From Synergistales bacterium (GTDB taxonomy: Bacteria > Synergistota > Synergistia > Synergistales > 79-D21), in contig JADLKH010000003.1 of the NCBI GenBank assembly GCA_015657435.1, positions 32,461-40,990 on the forward strand: DNA of 8,530 bases, in the 5' to 3' direction. The notes beneath the pieces were generated by a model. That model saw only the letters and a list, made by a program, of their open reading frames with translations. It did no database searches and was not told the origin of the DNA. A program made the translations under genes and the position numbers. Positions 1-4,965 of the stretch are shown in pieces; the stretch's first letter is position 1; the number at the start of each line of letters is the position of its first letter.

Positions 1-597
1 CCCGTGCCTACGCTGAAGGCCCTGGACCCGTGCGGGTGCGTGATCTACCTGAGCAGTTTTTCCAAGGTTCTTTTTCTCGGCTTCAGGGTGGGGTTTGTTG
101 CGGCGCCGGCTCCCGTCATCGAGCGTTTTTCCAGGCTGAAGCAGATGACGGACCTTCATGTGAACACCCCGGCCCAGATTCTGCTGGACCGGTTCCTGAG
201 AGGCGGGCACTACGCCCCGCACCTGGACCGGGTTCGGGCGGCCTACCGACGAAAACGCGACCGCCTGTCCGAAGCCCTGTCCCGCTACCGGTCGCGGATC
301 GGGTGGGACTGGGACCTGCCGGATGGCGGCTACTACCTCTGGTGCAGCCTGCCGGGGTTCTTCCCGATGCGGGCCTTCACCGCCAAATCTTCGGAGAACC
401 GGGTCGCCTTTCTGCCCGGTCCCGCGTTCTGCGCCGACGGGACCCCGAGGCAGAACCGGATCAGGCTGAACTTCACCCATGTGCCGGAGACCGACATCGA
501 AGAAGGGGCCCGCAGGCTTGCGCGGGCGGCGGAAAAAGCGAGGGAAAACGGTTCCGGGGAAACCGCGTTCGCGGACGGACAGGAACCGATCGTCTGA
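1..597 (+). CDS. PLP-dependent aminotransferase, class I/II fold (C-terminal part; MocR-like or 2-aminoadipate-type)
   Basis: The window begins inside this gene; 198 codons are visible, in frame from base 1 to TGA at 595-597. The fragment is the C-terminal half of a fold-type I PLP enzyme. SSFSK carries the expected PLP-binding lysine (K22 counted from base 1, codon 64-66), and GFRVGFVAAP follows with the phosphate-contacting arginine (R29). Further on come a Q-x-L-L helix, the PDGGYYLW strand and IRLNF with a probable substrate-carboxylate arginine. The family transfers an amino group between an amino acid and a 2-oxo acid in the cytoplasm. These motifs are shared by free aminotransferases of the LysN/ARO8 type and by MocR regulators, which carry a GntR-type DNA-binding domain at the N-terminus. 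The part that would decide is outside the window. The next gene starts 21 bases after the stop, so co-transcription is likely. Family call is firm; substrate unknown. Confidence 0.88.
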   Translation, partial: PVPTLKALDPCGCVIYLSSFSKVLFLGFRVGFVAAPAPVIERFSRLKQMTDLHVNTPAQILLDRFLRGGHYAPHLDRVRAAYRRKRDRLSEALSRYRSRIGWDWDLPDGGYYLWCSLPGFFPMRAFTAKSSENRVAFLPGPAFCADGTPRQNRIRLNFTHVPETDIEEGARRLARAAEKARENGSGETAFADGQEPIV

Positions 598-618
598 GAA
601 AAGGGGAGGTTTTTCACG

Positions 619-1524
619 GTGGAAACGGTTCGGATCAAACAGGTGGACGCGTTCACGGAGATGCCGTTCGGCGGAAACCCGGCGGGAGTGGTGACCGTCG
701 CGGACGGGCTGGACGAGGGGCGGATGCAGAAGATCGCCCGCGAGATGAACCTGAGCGAGACGGCGTTCGTGACCCCGTCGGAGAAGGCGGATTTCAGGGT
801 TCGCTTCTTCACGCCGAACTCAGAGGTGGATCTCTGCGGACACGCCACGATCGGCAGCTTCGCGGCCCTGCATGAGGAGGGACGTCTGGACGCGGCCCGG
901 TCGGTCTTCACGCAGGAGACGAAGGCGGGGGTGCTGGAGGTGGAACGGTCCTTCAGGGGCGAGGTGCCGGTCTTCACGATGACCCAGGCGAAGCCCCGCT
1001 TCAGGGACACCGGATCGAGCCGCGAGGAAGCGGCACGGCTGCTTAGGGTCGATCCGTCAATGCTGCTCGACGTCCCTCCCATGGCGGTTTCGACGGGGCT
1101 GTGGTGGTACGTGATCGGCCTCAAAAGCCTCAGTGCGATGCAGTCCCTGGCGCCGGACATGGGCGCGATCAGGGATTTCAGCGAACGCCACGGCCTGATC
1201 GGGTTGGTCCCCTTCTGCCTCGAAACCCTCGAAAAGGGCGCGAACGCGCACATGAGGGCCTTCGCGCCTTTCGTGGCCATCGACGAGGACCCGGTCTGCG
1301 GGACCGGAAACGGCAGCATGGGGGCCTACATCGGGCAATATCGCCTGGTCGATTTCGATGATGGGGTCGACCTTGTGAGCGAGGCGGGTTTCGAGGTAAA
1401 AAGACCGGGACGGGTGTTCGTTTCCCTGCGCCGCGAGGACGGCTCTATCGTGCGCGTGAAGGTGGGCGGATCGGCCGTCACGGTGCTGGAAGGCACCATG
1501 AGATTTCAGGGGGAGGTCTGTTGA
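619..1524 (+). CDS. PhzF-family isomerase/epimerase-like protein
   Basis: 301 residues, the usual length for the PhzF family (DapF-like double fold). The GTG start is chosen because AGGGGAGG lies at 602-609, 9 bases upstream, and the protein begins directly with the family's N-terminal strand (IKQVDAFTEMPFGGNPAGVV). Key motifs are NLSETAF with the catalytic-type glutamate E47, FFTP at 63-66, DLCGHATIG with C73 and H75, and EDPVCGTGNGS with D224 and C227. PhzF itself isomerises dihydrohydroxyanthranilate, but most relatives have unknown substrates, so no phenazine role is implied; no other phenazine gene is present. Unusually, the second-half loop reads CGTG, as at the catalytic cysteine of diaminopimelate epimerase, and a cysteine also sits before GHAT, so a two-cysteine racemase/epimerase chemistry is conceivable. 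The neighbouring transaminase and racemase fit amino-acid chemistry. Family is sure; activity is not. Confidence 0.93.
   Translation: METVRIKQVDAFTEMPFGGNPAGVVTVADGLDEGRMQKIAREMNLSETAFVTPSEKADFRVRFFTPNSEVDLCGHATIGSFAALHEEGRLDAARSVFTQETKAGVLEVERSFRGEVPVFTMTQAKPRFRDTGSSREEAARLLRVDPSMLLDVPPMAVSTGLWWYVIGLKSLSAMQSLAPDMGAIRDFSERHGLIGLVPFCLETLEKGANAHMRAFAPFVAIDEDPVCGTGNGSMGAYIGQYRLVDFDDGVDLVSEAGFEVKRPGRVFVSLRREDGSIVRVKVGGSAVTVLEGTMRFQGEVC
1508..1516 (+). promoter_or_regulatory. Ribosome binding site deciding the racemase start
   Basis: AGGGGGAGG lies inside the last codons of the PhzF-like gene. It is 7 bases from ATG at 1524 but only 4 from the in-frame TTG at 1521. This spacing favours ATG 1524, which shares its A with the TGA stop of the upstream gene (translational coupling). 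Confidence 0.75.
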
Positions 1525-2219
1525 TGAAGACGATCGGGCTTGTCGGTGGCGTCAGCTGGGAGTCGAGCAAGGATTATTACCGCATCATCAACGAGGAGGT
1601 CGCCCGGCGGCTGGGAGGGCTGCATTCCGCCGAATGCGTGATGACGTCGCTGGATTTCGATCCGGTGGCGAAGGCCATCAACGCGGGCGACAAGGAGACG
1701 TACCGGCGGCACGTGCTCGATTCGGCGGCCAGGATGAAGGGCTCCGGCGTGGATTTCGTCCTCATCTGCTCGAACACCACGAACGTTTTCGCCGAGGACG
1801 TGGAGAAGCTGCTCGGGGTTCCCGTGATCCACATCGCCGACGCCATGGGCGCGGCGGTGGTGAAAAGGGGCTTCAGGACCGTCGGGCTGCTCGGGACCCG
1901 CTCCCTGATGGAGGCGGACACCGTCAAGGGACGCCTGGAGAGGAAATGGGGCCTCTCCGTGATCATCCCGGAGGTCGAGGACCGGGTCACGGTGAACCGC
2001 GTGATCTTCGAGGAACTCTGCGCCGGGAAGATCGTGGACGCCTCGCGTGAGGAATACCTGAAGATCATGGACAGACTCGCTTCGAAGGGGGCCGAGGGAA
2101 TTCTTCTGGCCTGCACGGAGATTCCCCTTTTGGTCCAGCAGGAGCACACGACGATCCCCGTCTTCGATTCCACCGAGCTCCATGCCCTTATGGCGGTGGA
2201 CCTCGCCCTCGAGGGATAG
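1524..2219 (+). CDS. Aspartate/glutamate racemase-family protein
   Basis: 231 residues from ATG 1524, typical for cofactor-independent Asp/Glu (YgeA/RacX-like) racemases. These enzymes invert the alpha-carbon of an amino acid using two cysteines as acid and base. The N-terminus IGLVGGVSWESS is the family signature. C82 in CSNTT and C197 in ACTEI are the two expected catalytic cysteines. HIADA (103-107), LLGTR (122-126), the EELCAG segment and FDSTELHA near the C-terminus are also standard. The usual CTNT around the first cysteine reads CSNT here, a mild change that may affect specificity. The gene overlaps the PhzF-like gene by one base and is followed after 5 bases by azlC, so all three are likely translated from one message. 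YgeA-type enzymes can be broad in substrate; sequence alone does not tell which amino acid is used. Confidence 0.94.
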   Translation: MKTIGLVGGVSWESSKDYYRIINEEVARRLGGLHSAECVMTSLDFDPVAKAINAGDKETYRRHVLDSAARMKGSGVDFVLICSNTTNVFAEDVEKLLGVPVIHIADAMGAAVVKRGFRTVGLLGTRSLMEADTVKGRLERKWGLSVIIPEVEDRVTVNRVIFEELCAGKIVDASREEYLKIMDRLASKGAEGILLACTEIPLLVQQEHTTIPVFDSTELHALMAVDLALEG

Positions 2220-2224
2220 GTTCC

Positions 2225-2905
2225 TTGAGGGGTGAATTCACCCGCGGGGCCCGGGCCGCGGTCCCCGTTTCCCTGGGGATCGTCGCCTACGCGCTGGTGT
2301 TCGGCGTGCTGGTGGCCGGCAAAGGGATCGGGGTCGGGACGCTGGCCTTCATGAACCTGGCCGTCTTCTCGGGTTCGGCCCAGTTTGTCCTCGTGGGGAT
2401 GTGGCAGGCAGGGCTTCCCGTCTGGCAGATGGCCCTGGCCGCGGCGGTGGTGAACGTGCGCTACTTCCTCCTGACCGCCGCCATCGCCCCCATGATGGAG
2501 CCCTACGGCTGGTTTGGCCGGGCCTGGAGGGTGCATTTCGTCACGGACGAGAACTGGGCCGTGACGATGGCGGAAAACCGGCGCGCCGCGGTCGGGGCGA
2601 ACTTTCTCCTGGGAGGCGGCGTCCTGGTGATGGCCGCGTGGTCCCTCGGGACGCTGGCGGGGCACGGACTGGGAATCACGATCAGACACCCGGAACGGTT
2701 CGGGATGGATTTCGCCTTCACGGCGATCTTCACCGCGCTTGCGGTGACCATGTGGCGGGGCCGTGGCGACATCCTGCCCTGGGCTGTGTCCGCGGGGACG
2801 GCGCTTCTGGCCCGCAGGATGCTGCCGGGGGCCTGGTACGTCCTCCTGGGAGGGCTCGCGGGAGCGATGACGGCCGCCCTCATGGGGAAGAGGGATTCCG
2901 CATGA
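2225..2905 (+). CDS. azlC: AzlC family inner-membrane subunit of an amino-acid exporter
   Basis: 226 residues, very hydrophobic, in the normal range for AzlC/BrnF. Family hallmarks are FSGSAQFV at 48-55, NVRYFLL at 77-83 and TDENWA at 107-112. In characterised systems AzlC/BrnF pairs with a small AzlD/BrnE protein to export branched-chain amino acids and related compounds such as methionine or azaleucine. The TTG start at 2225 is the only good choice: no in-frame ATG or GTG is found near it, and the residues that follow (GARAAVPVSLGIVAYALVFG) match the family N-terminus. GAGGGATAGG, covering the end of the racemase gene, is the likely ribosome site. The gene ends in ATGA overlapping azlD. Exporter type is well supported; the substrate exported here may be the product of the upstream enzymes (inference). 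Confidence 0.93.
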   Translation: MRGEFTRGARAAVPVSLGIVAYALVFGVLVAGKGIGVGTLAFMNLAVFSGSAQFVLVGMWQAGLPVWQMALAAAVVNVRYFLLTAAIAPMMEPYGWFGRAWRVHFVTDENWAVTMAENRRAAVGANFLLGGGVLVMAAWSLGTLAGHGLGITIRHPERFGMDFAFTAIFTALAVTMWRGRGDILPWAVSAGTALLARRMLPGAWYVLLGGLAGAMTAALMGKRDSA

Positions 2906-3210
2906 GCCCGACGGTTATGGAGGGGATCGGTGTCATCGCCCTGTCGGCTCTGCTCGTCTGGGGGATCCGCTTTCTGGGTCTGGTTTTTGGCGAGAAGCTG
3001 CCGCGGACGGGTTTCTTCAAGCGGGCGATGGATGCGCTTCCGGGAGCCATCTTCGCCGCCCTCGTGTGCCCCGGGATCGTGGAGGCCGGCATCCCCGGAG
3101 GGGTGGCTTCCTGCGTGATCTTCGTCGTCACGAGGAAAACCGGCAACGTGCTTCTGTCCCTGTTTCTCGGGGTCGGAACGGTCGCGCTGCTCCGGGGGGC
3201 CGGGCTGTGA
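2902..3210 (+). CDS. azlD: AzlD family small subunit of the exporter
   Basis: 102 residues, usual size for AzlD/BrnE. It starts at ATG 2902 within the ATGA overlap with azlC, with GAGGG at 2890-2894, 7 bases upstream. Three or four membrane segments are visible: about 8-28, 47-62, 66-76 and 82-97. The conserved pattern of an arginine after the first helix (R23), KLPRTGFFKR, then ALPGAIFAALVCPGI matches AzlD. It is needed together with AzlC for export in known pairs; 1:1 coupling by the 4-base overlap fits a complex. Its own stop overlaps the GTG of the next gene. Confidence 0.9.
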   Translation: MSPTVMEGIGVIALSALLVWGIRFLGLVFGEKLPRTGFFKRAMDALPGAIFAALVCPGIVEAGIPGGVASCVIFVVTRKTGNVLLSLFLGVGTVALLRGAGL

Positions 3211-3866
3211 AGGGCTTCCGGAGAAGGCTGGGCGAACTGCTGTTCGGCCTGTTCCTGTTCGCGCTCGGGATCGTCGTGACGATGAAGGCCAACCTCGGTT
3301 TCGGCCCGTGGGAGGTCTTTCACCAGGGCGTCAGCCTCAAGATCGGCCTGAGTATCGGCAACGTCTCGATCCTCACGGGTCTCCTGATCTGTGTCCTCGT
3401 GGTTCTGGCCGGGGAGAAGCTGGGGCTCGGCACGCTCCTGAACATGGTCCTGATCGGGCTTTTCATGGACCGGATCCTGGCTTTGGGGGTCATCCCGCGC
3501 ATGGAAAGCTTCCTGCCGGGGCTTTTCATGATGTTCGCGGGCCTTTTCATCATCTCGTTCGCTTCGTATTTCTACATCGGTTCGGGTTTCGGAGCCGGTC
3601 CCCGGGACAGCCTGATGGTGGCCCTGGAAAGAAAGACCGGCATGGCCGTGGGCCTTTGCCGGGGGATCGTGGAGGGGAGCGCCGTCCTGGCGGGATGGTT
3701 CCTCGGCGGGCCGGTCGGTCTCGGAACCGTTCTGGCGGCCTTCGGGATCGGCTTCTGCATCCAGGTGGTCTTCCGCCTGCTGCGGTTCGACGCGAAGGCG
3801 GTCCGGCACGAAACGCTCGACGTCACTTTCCGCAACCTTGCTTCCGGGGGAAACCGGCAGTACTGA
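3207..3866 (+). CDS. YczE/YitT-like integral membrane protein
   Basis: 219 residues with about six membrane helices. The GTG at 3207 is chosen because it forms a GTGA overlap with the azlD stop and the protein then begins with a basic KGFRRR stretch before the first helix; an upstream ATG at 3066 would run through azlD. Hallmarks of the YczE group (COG2364) are LGFGPWEVFHQG at 30-41, GLSIG at 47-51 and SGFGAGPRDSLM at 126-137. The two halves look related: GFGPWEVF pairs with GFGAGPRDSL, and LGLGTLLNMVLIG (72-84) with VGLGTVLAAFGIG (170-182), suggesting an ancient three-helix duplication. Transport or accessory roles have been proposed for relatives, but no clear substrate is known to me. As last gene of the operon it may assist AzlCD or the use of its product, which is inference. 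A terminator follows within 10 bases. Confidence 0.85.
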   Translation: MKGFRRRLGELLFGLFLFALGIVVTMKANLGFGPWEVFHQGVSLKIGLSIGNVSILTGLLICVLVVLAGEKLGLGTLLNMVLIGLFMDRILALGVIPRMESFLPGLFMMFAGLFIISFASYFYIGSGFGAGPRDSLMVALERKTGMAVGLCRGIVEGSAVLAGWFLGGPVGLGTVLAAFGIGFCIQVVFRLLRFDAKAVRHETLDVTFRNLASGGNRQY

Positions 3867-3876
3867 GTTCCCCCGG
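3844..3876. repeat. 9-base inverted repeat across the yczE-like stop codon
   Basis: CCGGGGGAA at 3844-3852 is the exact reverse complement of TTCCCCCGG at 3868-3876, leaving a 15-base loop that contains the TGA stop at 3864-3866. It touches the terminator palindrome by a single base. It could be an mRNA-stabilising hairpin or chance in GC-rich DNA. Confidence 0.4.
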
Positions 3877-3925
3877 GAAAGAAAAAGCAGAGGGCCCCGG
3901 CCGGGGCCCTCTGCTTTTTCTTTCC
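3876..3925. terminator. Bidirectional Rho-independent terminator (perfect 50-base palindrome)
   Basis: The 25 bases 3876-3900 are the exact reverse complement of 3901-3925, with the axis between 3900 and 3901. The core is a GC-rich stem (AGCAGAGGGCCCCGG and its complement). An A-rich stretch (AAAGAAAAA) lies on the left and its T-rich complement (TTTTTCTTT) on the right. In either direction the transcript would therefore form a strong hairpin followed by a U-tract. It stands between the plus-strand operon (stop at 3866) and the convergent minus-strand gene (stop at 3931-3933), exactly where a shared terminator is expected. Confidence 0.93.
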
Positions 3926-3930
3926 TTTCC

Positions 3931-4764
3931 CTACCAGGCCCGCCTGCCGGAGTGTCGCCCCAGGGGTCCTTCGTCCAGGATTTTCTTCTGCTCCTCCGTC
4001 AGCATGGACCGGAAGTCCTCCATGTGCCGCGCCCTCTCGAAGAGCCCGTCCACCGCAAGGTCGGCCATTTTCTTCGCGTCCGCCTCGATCCGCCTCGTGT
4101 CGGGGTTGACGGCAAAGGCCCGGCGCCCCATCTCCCTTCCCAGCTTCAGGAGTTCGTCGTGCCGGGCGGCCTGAGGCTTTTCCCAGGACTTGAACAGCAT
4201 CTCCGCCCGTGCCTTCTGGGCCTCCGTCAGGTTCAGCCTTTCGGAGAAACGGCCCATCGGAAAGCCCGGCCGCTCCTTCCCGTCACGCAAGCCGGACCGG
4301 TCTTTTCCGAGCCCTTTGAAATCAGCGGCCCGTTCCATCTTTTCCTGCAGGAGATCCCGCTGCTTCGGGGTCAGGATGGCATGGAGCTTCGAAAGGGTCC
4401 TGGTTTCGTCCAGAATGCGCCCGGCCATTTCGTCCGCGAGCTTCTTCCTGGCGGAGGGGTCCGGTTTGCTTCCGTCCCGCAGGTCACGCATGACGTCCCG
4501 CATTGAACCGTCCCGGCTTTCCCTGCGGTCGCGATGAGCGTCGCGGAAAAGCGCCTGCACCTTCTCACGCTGCTCCGCCGTGAGATCCAGCCCGTCGAGG
4601 GCTCTCGGGCCCGCCAGGCGCATCACGCCCATTCCCTCGTTTCCGAAACGGCCTTCCTGCCGCCCCGGTCCGCCGGGCCTTTCATGCGCGAGTGCGGGAT
4701 TGACCGCCCCCAGGGCCAGTGCGCAGGCGAGCGCGAACGCCCCGAGTCCTCTCAGTCTCTTCAT
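3931..4764 (-). CDS. Exported Spy/CpxP-like protein with four LTxxQ motifs
   Basis: 277 residues from ATG at 4764 (CAT 4762-4764). GAGGAGG on the minus strand (4773-4779), 8 bases upstream, fixes this start. The first residues form a Sec signal peptide: basic MKRLR, a hydrophobic core, then ALA before H27, so cleavage is likely after A26. The mature part is highly charged, rich in Arg/Glu/Lys/Asp, and helical. It holds LTAEQ (61-65), LTPKQ (131-135), LTEAQ (179-183) and LTEEQ (255-259). Spy and CpxP, periplasmic chaperone or stress proteins of about 140 mature residues, have two such motifs, so this looks like two fused copies. Expected role: binding unfolded periplasmic proteins or sensing envelope stress or metals (from family). 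It is transcribed towards the operon and away from tetR. Confidence is high for the family, moderate for function. Confidence 0.88.
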   Translation of the reverse strand: MKRLRGLGAFALACALALGAVNPALAHERPGGPGRQEGRFGNEGMGVMRLAGPRALDGLDLTAEQREKVQALFRDAHRDRRESRDGSMRDVMRDLRDGSKPDPSARKKLADEMAGRILDETRTLSKLHAILTPKQRDLLQEKMERAADFKGLGKDRSGLRDGKERPGFPMGRFSERLNLTEAQKARAEMLFKSWEKPQAARHDELLKLGREMGRRAFAVNPDTRRIEADAKKMADLAVDGLFERARHMEDFRSMLTEEQKKILDEGPLGRHSGRRAW

Positions 4765-4772
4765 GGGATCGA

Positions 4773-4779
4773 CCTCCTC
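4773..4779 (-). promoter_or_regulatory. Ribosome binding site of the Spy-like gene
   Basis: Read on the minus strand this is GAGGAGG, 8 bases before ATG 4764. It excludes a longer reading from an in-frame ATG at 4857, whose extra 31 residues would sit in front of an otherwise normal signal peptide. Confidence 0.85.
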
Positions 4780-4804
4780 GTGATTTCGGATCGTTGATGC
4801 GGGC

Positions 4805-4810
4805 ATTCTA
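4805..4810 (-). promoter_or_regulatory. Possible -10 box for the Spy-like gene
   Basis: The minus strand reads TAGAAT, close to TATAAT, which would put the transcript start near 4798, about 34 bases before the start codon. The hexamer at the matching -35 position (CCGCAC at 4828-4833) is poor, so an activator may be needed. The GTAAA repeat at 4822-4837 lies exactly over this region. Confidence 0.4.
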
Positions 4811-4821
4811 TCCGGCGGGTT

Positions 4822-4837
4822 GTAAACGTGCGGTAAA
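4822..4837. promoter_or_regulatory. CpxR-like box, GTAAA-N6-GTAAA
   Basis: GTAAA at 4822-4826 and GTAAA at 4833-4837 form a direct repeat 11 bases apart, about one helical turn, within the known CpxR pattern of two GTAAA separated by 4-8 bases. It overlaps the weak -35 position of the Spy-like gene, and cpxP and spy are CpxR targets in enterobacteria. The repeat reads on the plus strand, opposite to the gene. The motif is short, so chance is possible. Confidence 0.45.
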
Positions 4838-4879
4838 GAGGGCTGTGGAAATGTCAAGAAGGTTTAATGCGCGGGGCGC

Positions 4880-4908
4880 TTGACTTATGGAAGACGGGTC
4901 AATAAAAT
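4880..4908 (+). promoter_or_regulatory. Sigma-70 promoter for tetR and the RND permease
   Basis: TTGACT at 4880-4885, a 17-base spacer, and TAAAAT at 4903-4908 give a near-consensus promoter in an AT-rich island of otherwise GC-rich sequence. Transcription should start near 4915, about 50 bases before the ATG at 4966. The -10 box lies inside the first of the 19-base repeats, so a bound repressor would block polymerase. Confidence 0.75.
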
Positions 4909-4942
4909 GACTTTCGGTCAATATAAAGAATGACGGTCAAAT
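4897..4942 (+). repeat. Three 19-base direct repeats (GGTCAA); candidate TetR operators
   Basis: GGTCAATA begins at 4897 and again at 4916, and GGTCAAAT begins at 4935, so the phase is exactly 19 bases. TGAC at 4908-4911 and 4931-4934 adds inverted half-sites, giving TGAC-N5-GTCA at 4908-4920 and TGAC-N1-GTCA at 4931-4939. The array runs from the -10 box through the leader to just before the ribosome site. The placement suits autoregulation by the TetR-family protein encoded next; direct proof is lacking. Confidence 0.6.
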
Positions 4943-4953
4943 TTAGAGGTAAA

Positions 4954-4960
4954 GAGGGGG
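4954..4960 (+). promoter_or_regulatory. Ribosome binding site deciding the tetR start
   Basis: GAGGGGG lies 5 bases before ATG 4966. The in-frame ATG at 4930 falls inside the repeat array and has no purine-rich site before it, so 4966 is preferred. Confidence 0.75.
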
Positions 4961-4965
4961 CTCGC

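Noticed and set aside
333..1319. A 328-codon minus-strand frame
   Set aside because: Antisense to the aminotransferase and PhzF-like genes, Ser/Arg-rich with no family features; a shadow.
619..1524. Phenazine biosynthesis gene cluster
   Set aside because: Only a PhzF-family relative is present; no other phenazine genes are in the window, and the family is widespread with other roles.
1577..2689. A 370-codon minus-strand frame
   Set aside because: Antisense to the racemase and azlC, which have clear family motifs; no domain seen in the minus frame.
2880..3809. A 309-codon minus-strand frame
   Set aside because: Antisense to azlD and the YczE-like gene; charged low-complexity translation typical of the complement of membrane-protein codons.
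3838..4506. A 222-codon plus-strand frame across the terminator and the Spy-like gene
   Set aside because: It would read through the terminator palindrome and lacks any family signal; the minus strand has a signal peptide, a strong ribosome site and four LTxxQ motifs.
4723..4725. Cysteine 14 of the Spy-like signal peptide as a lipoprotein site
   Set aside because: The residues before it are A-L-A rather than a lipobox, and a normal ALA signal-peptidase I site follows at 24-26.
4765..4857. N-terminal extension of the Spy-like protein from ATG 4857
   Set aside because: It would place 31 extra residues before a proper signal peptide and ignore GAGGAGG at 4773-4779.
4852..4857. TTGACA on the minus strand as -35 box of the Spy-like gene
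   Set aside because: Perfect hexamer, but at 16-18 bases there is no acceptable -10 box; the better -10 (4805-4810) is about 41 bases away.
4930..4965. tetR start at ATG 4930
   Set aside because: No ribosome site in front; the ATG lies in the repeat array, and ATG 4966 has GAGGGGG 5 bases upstream.
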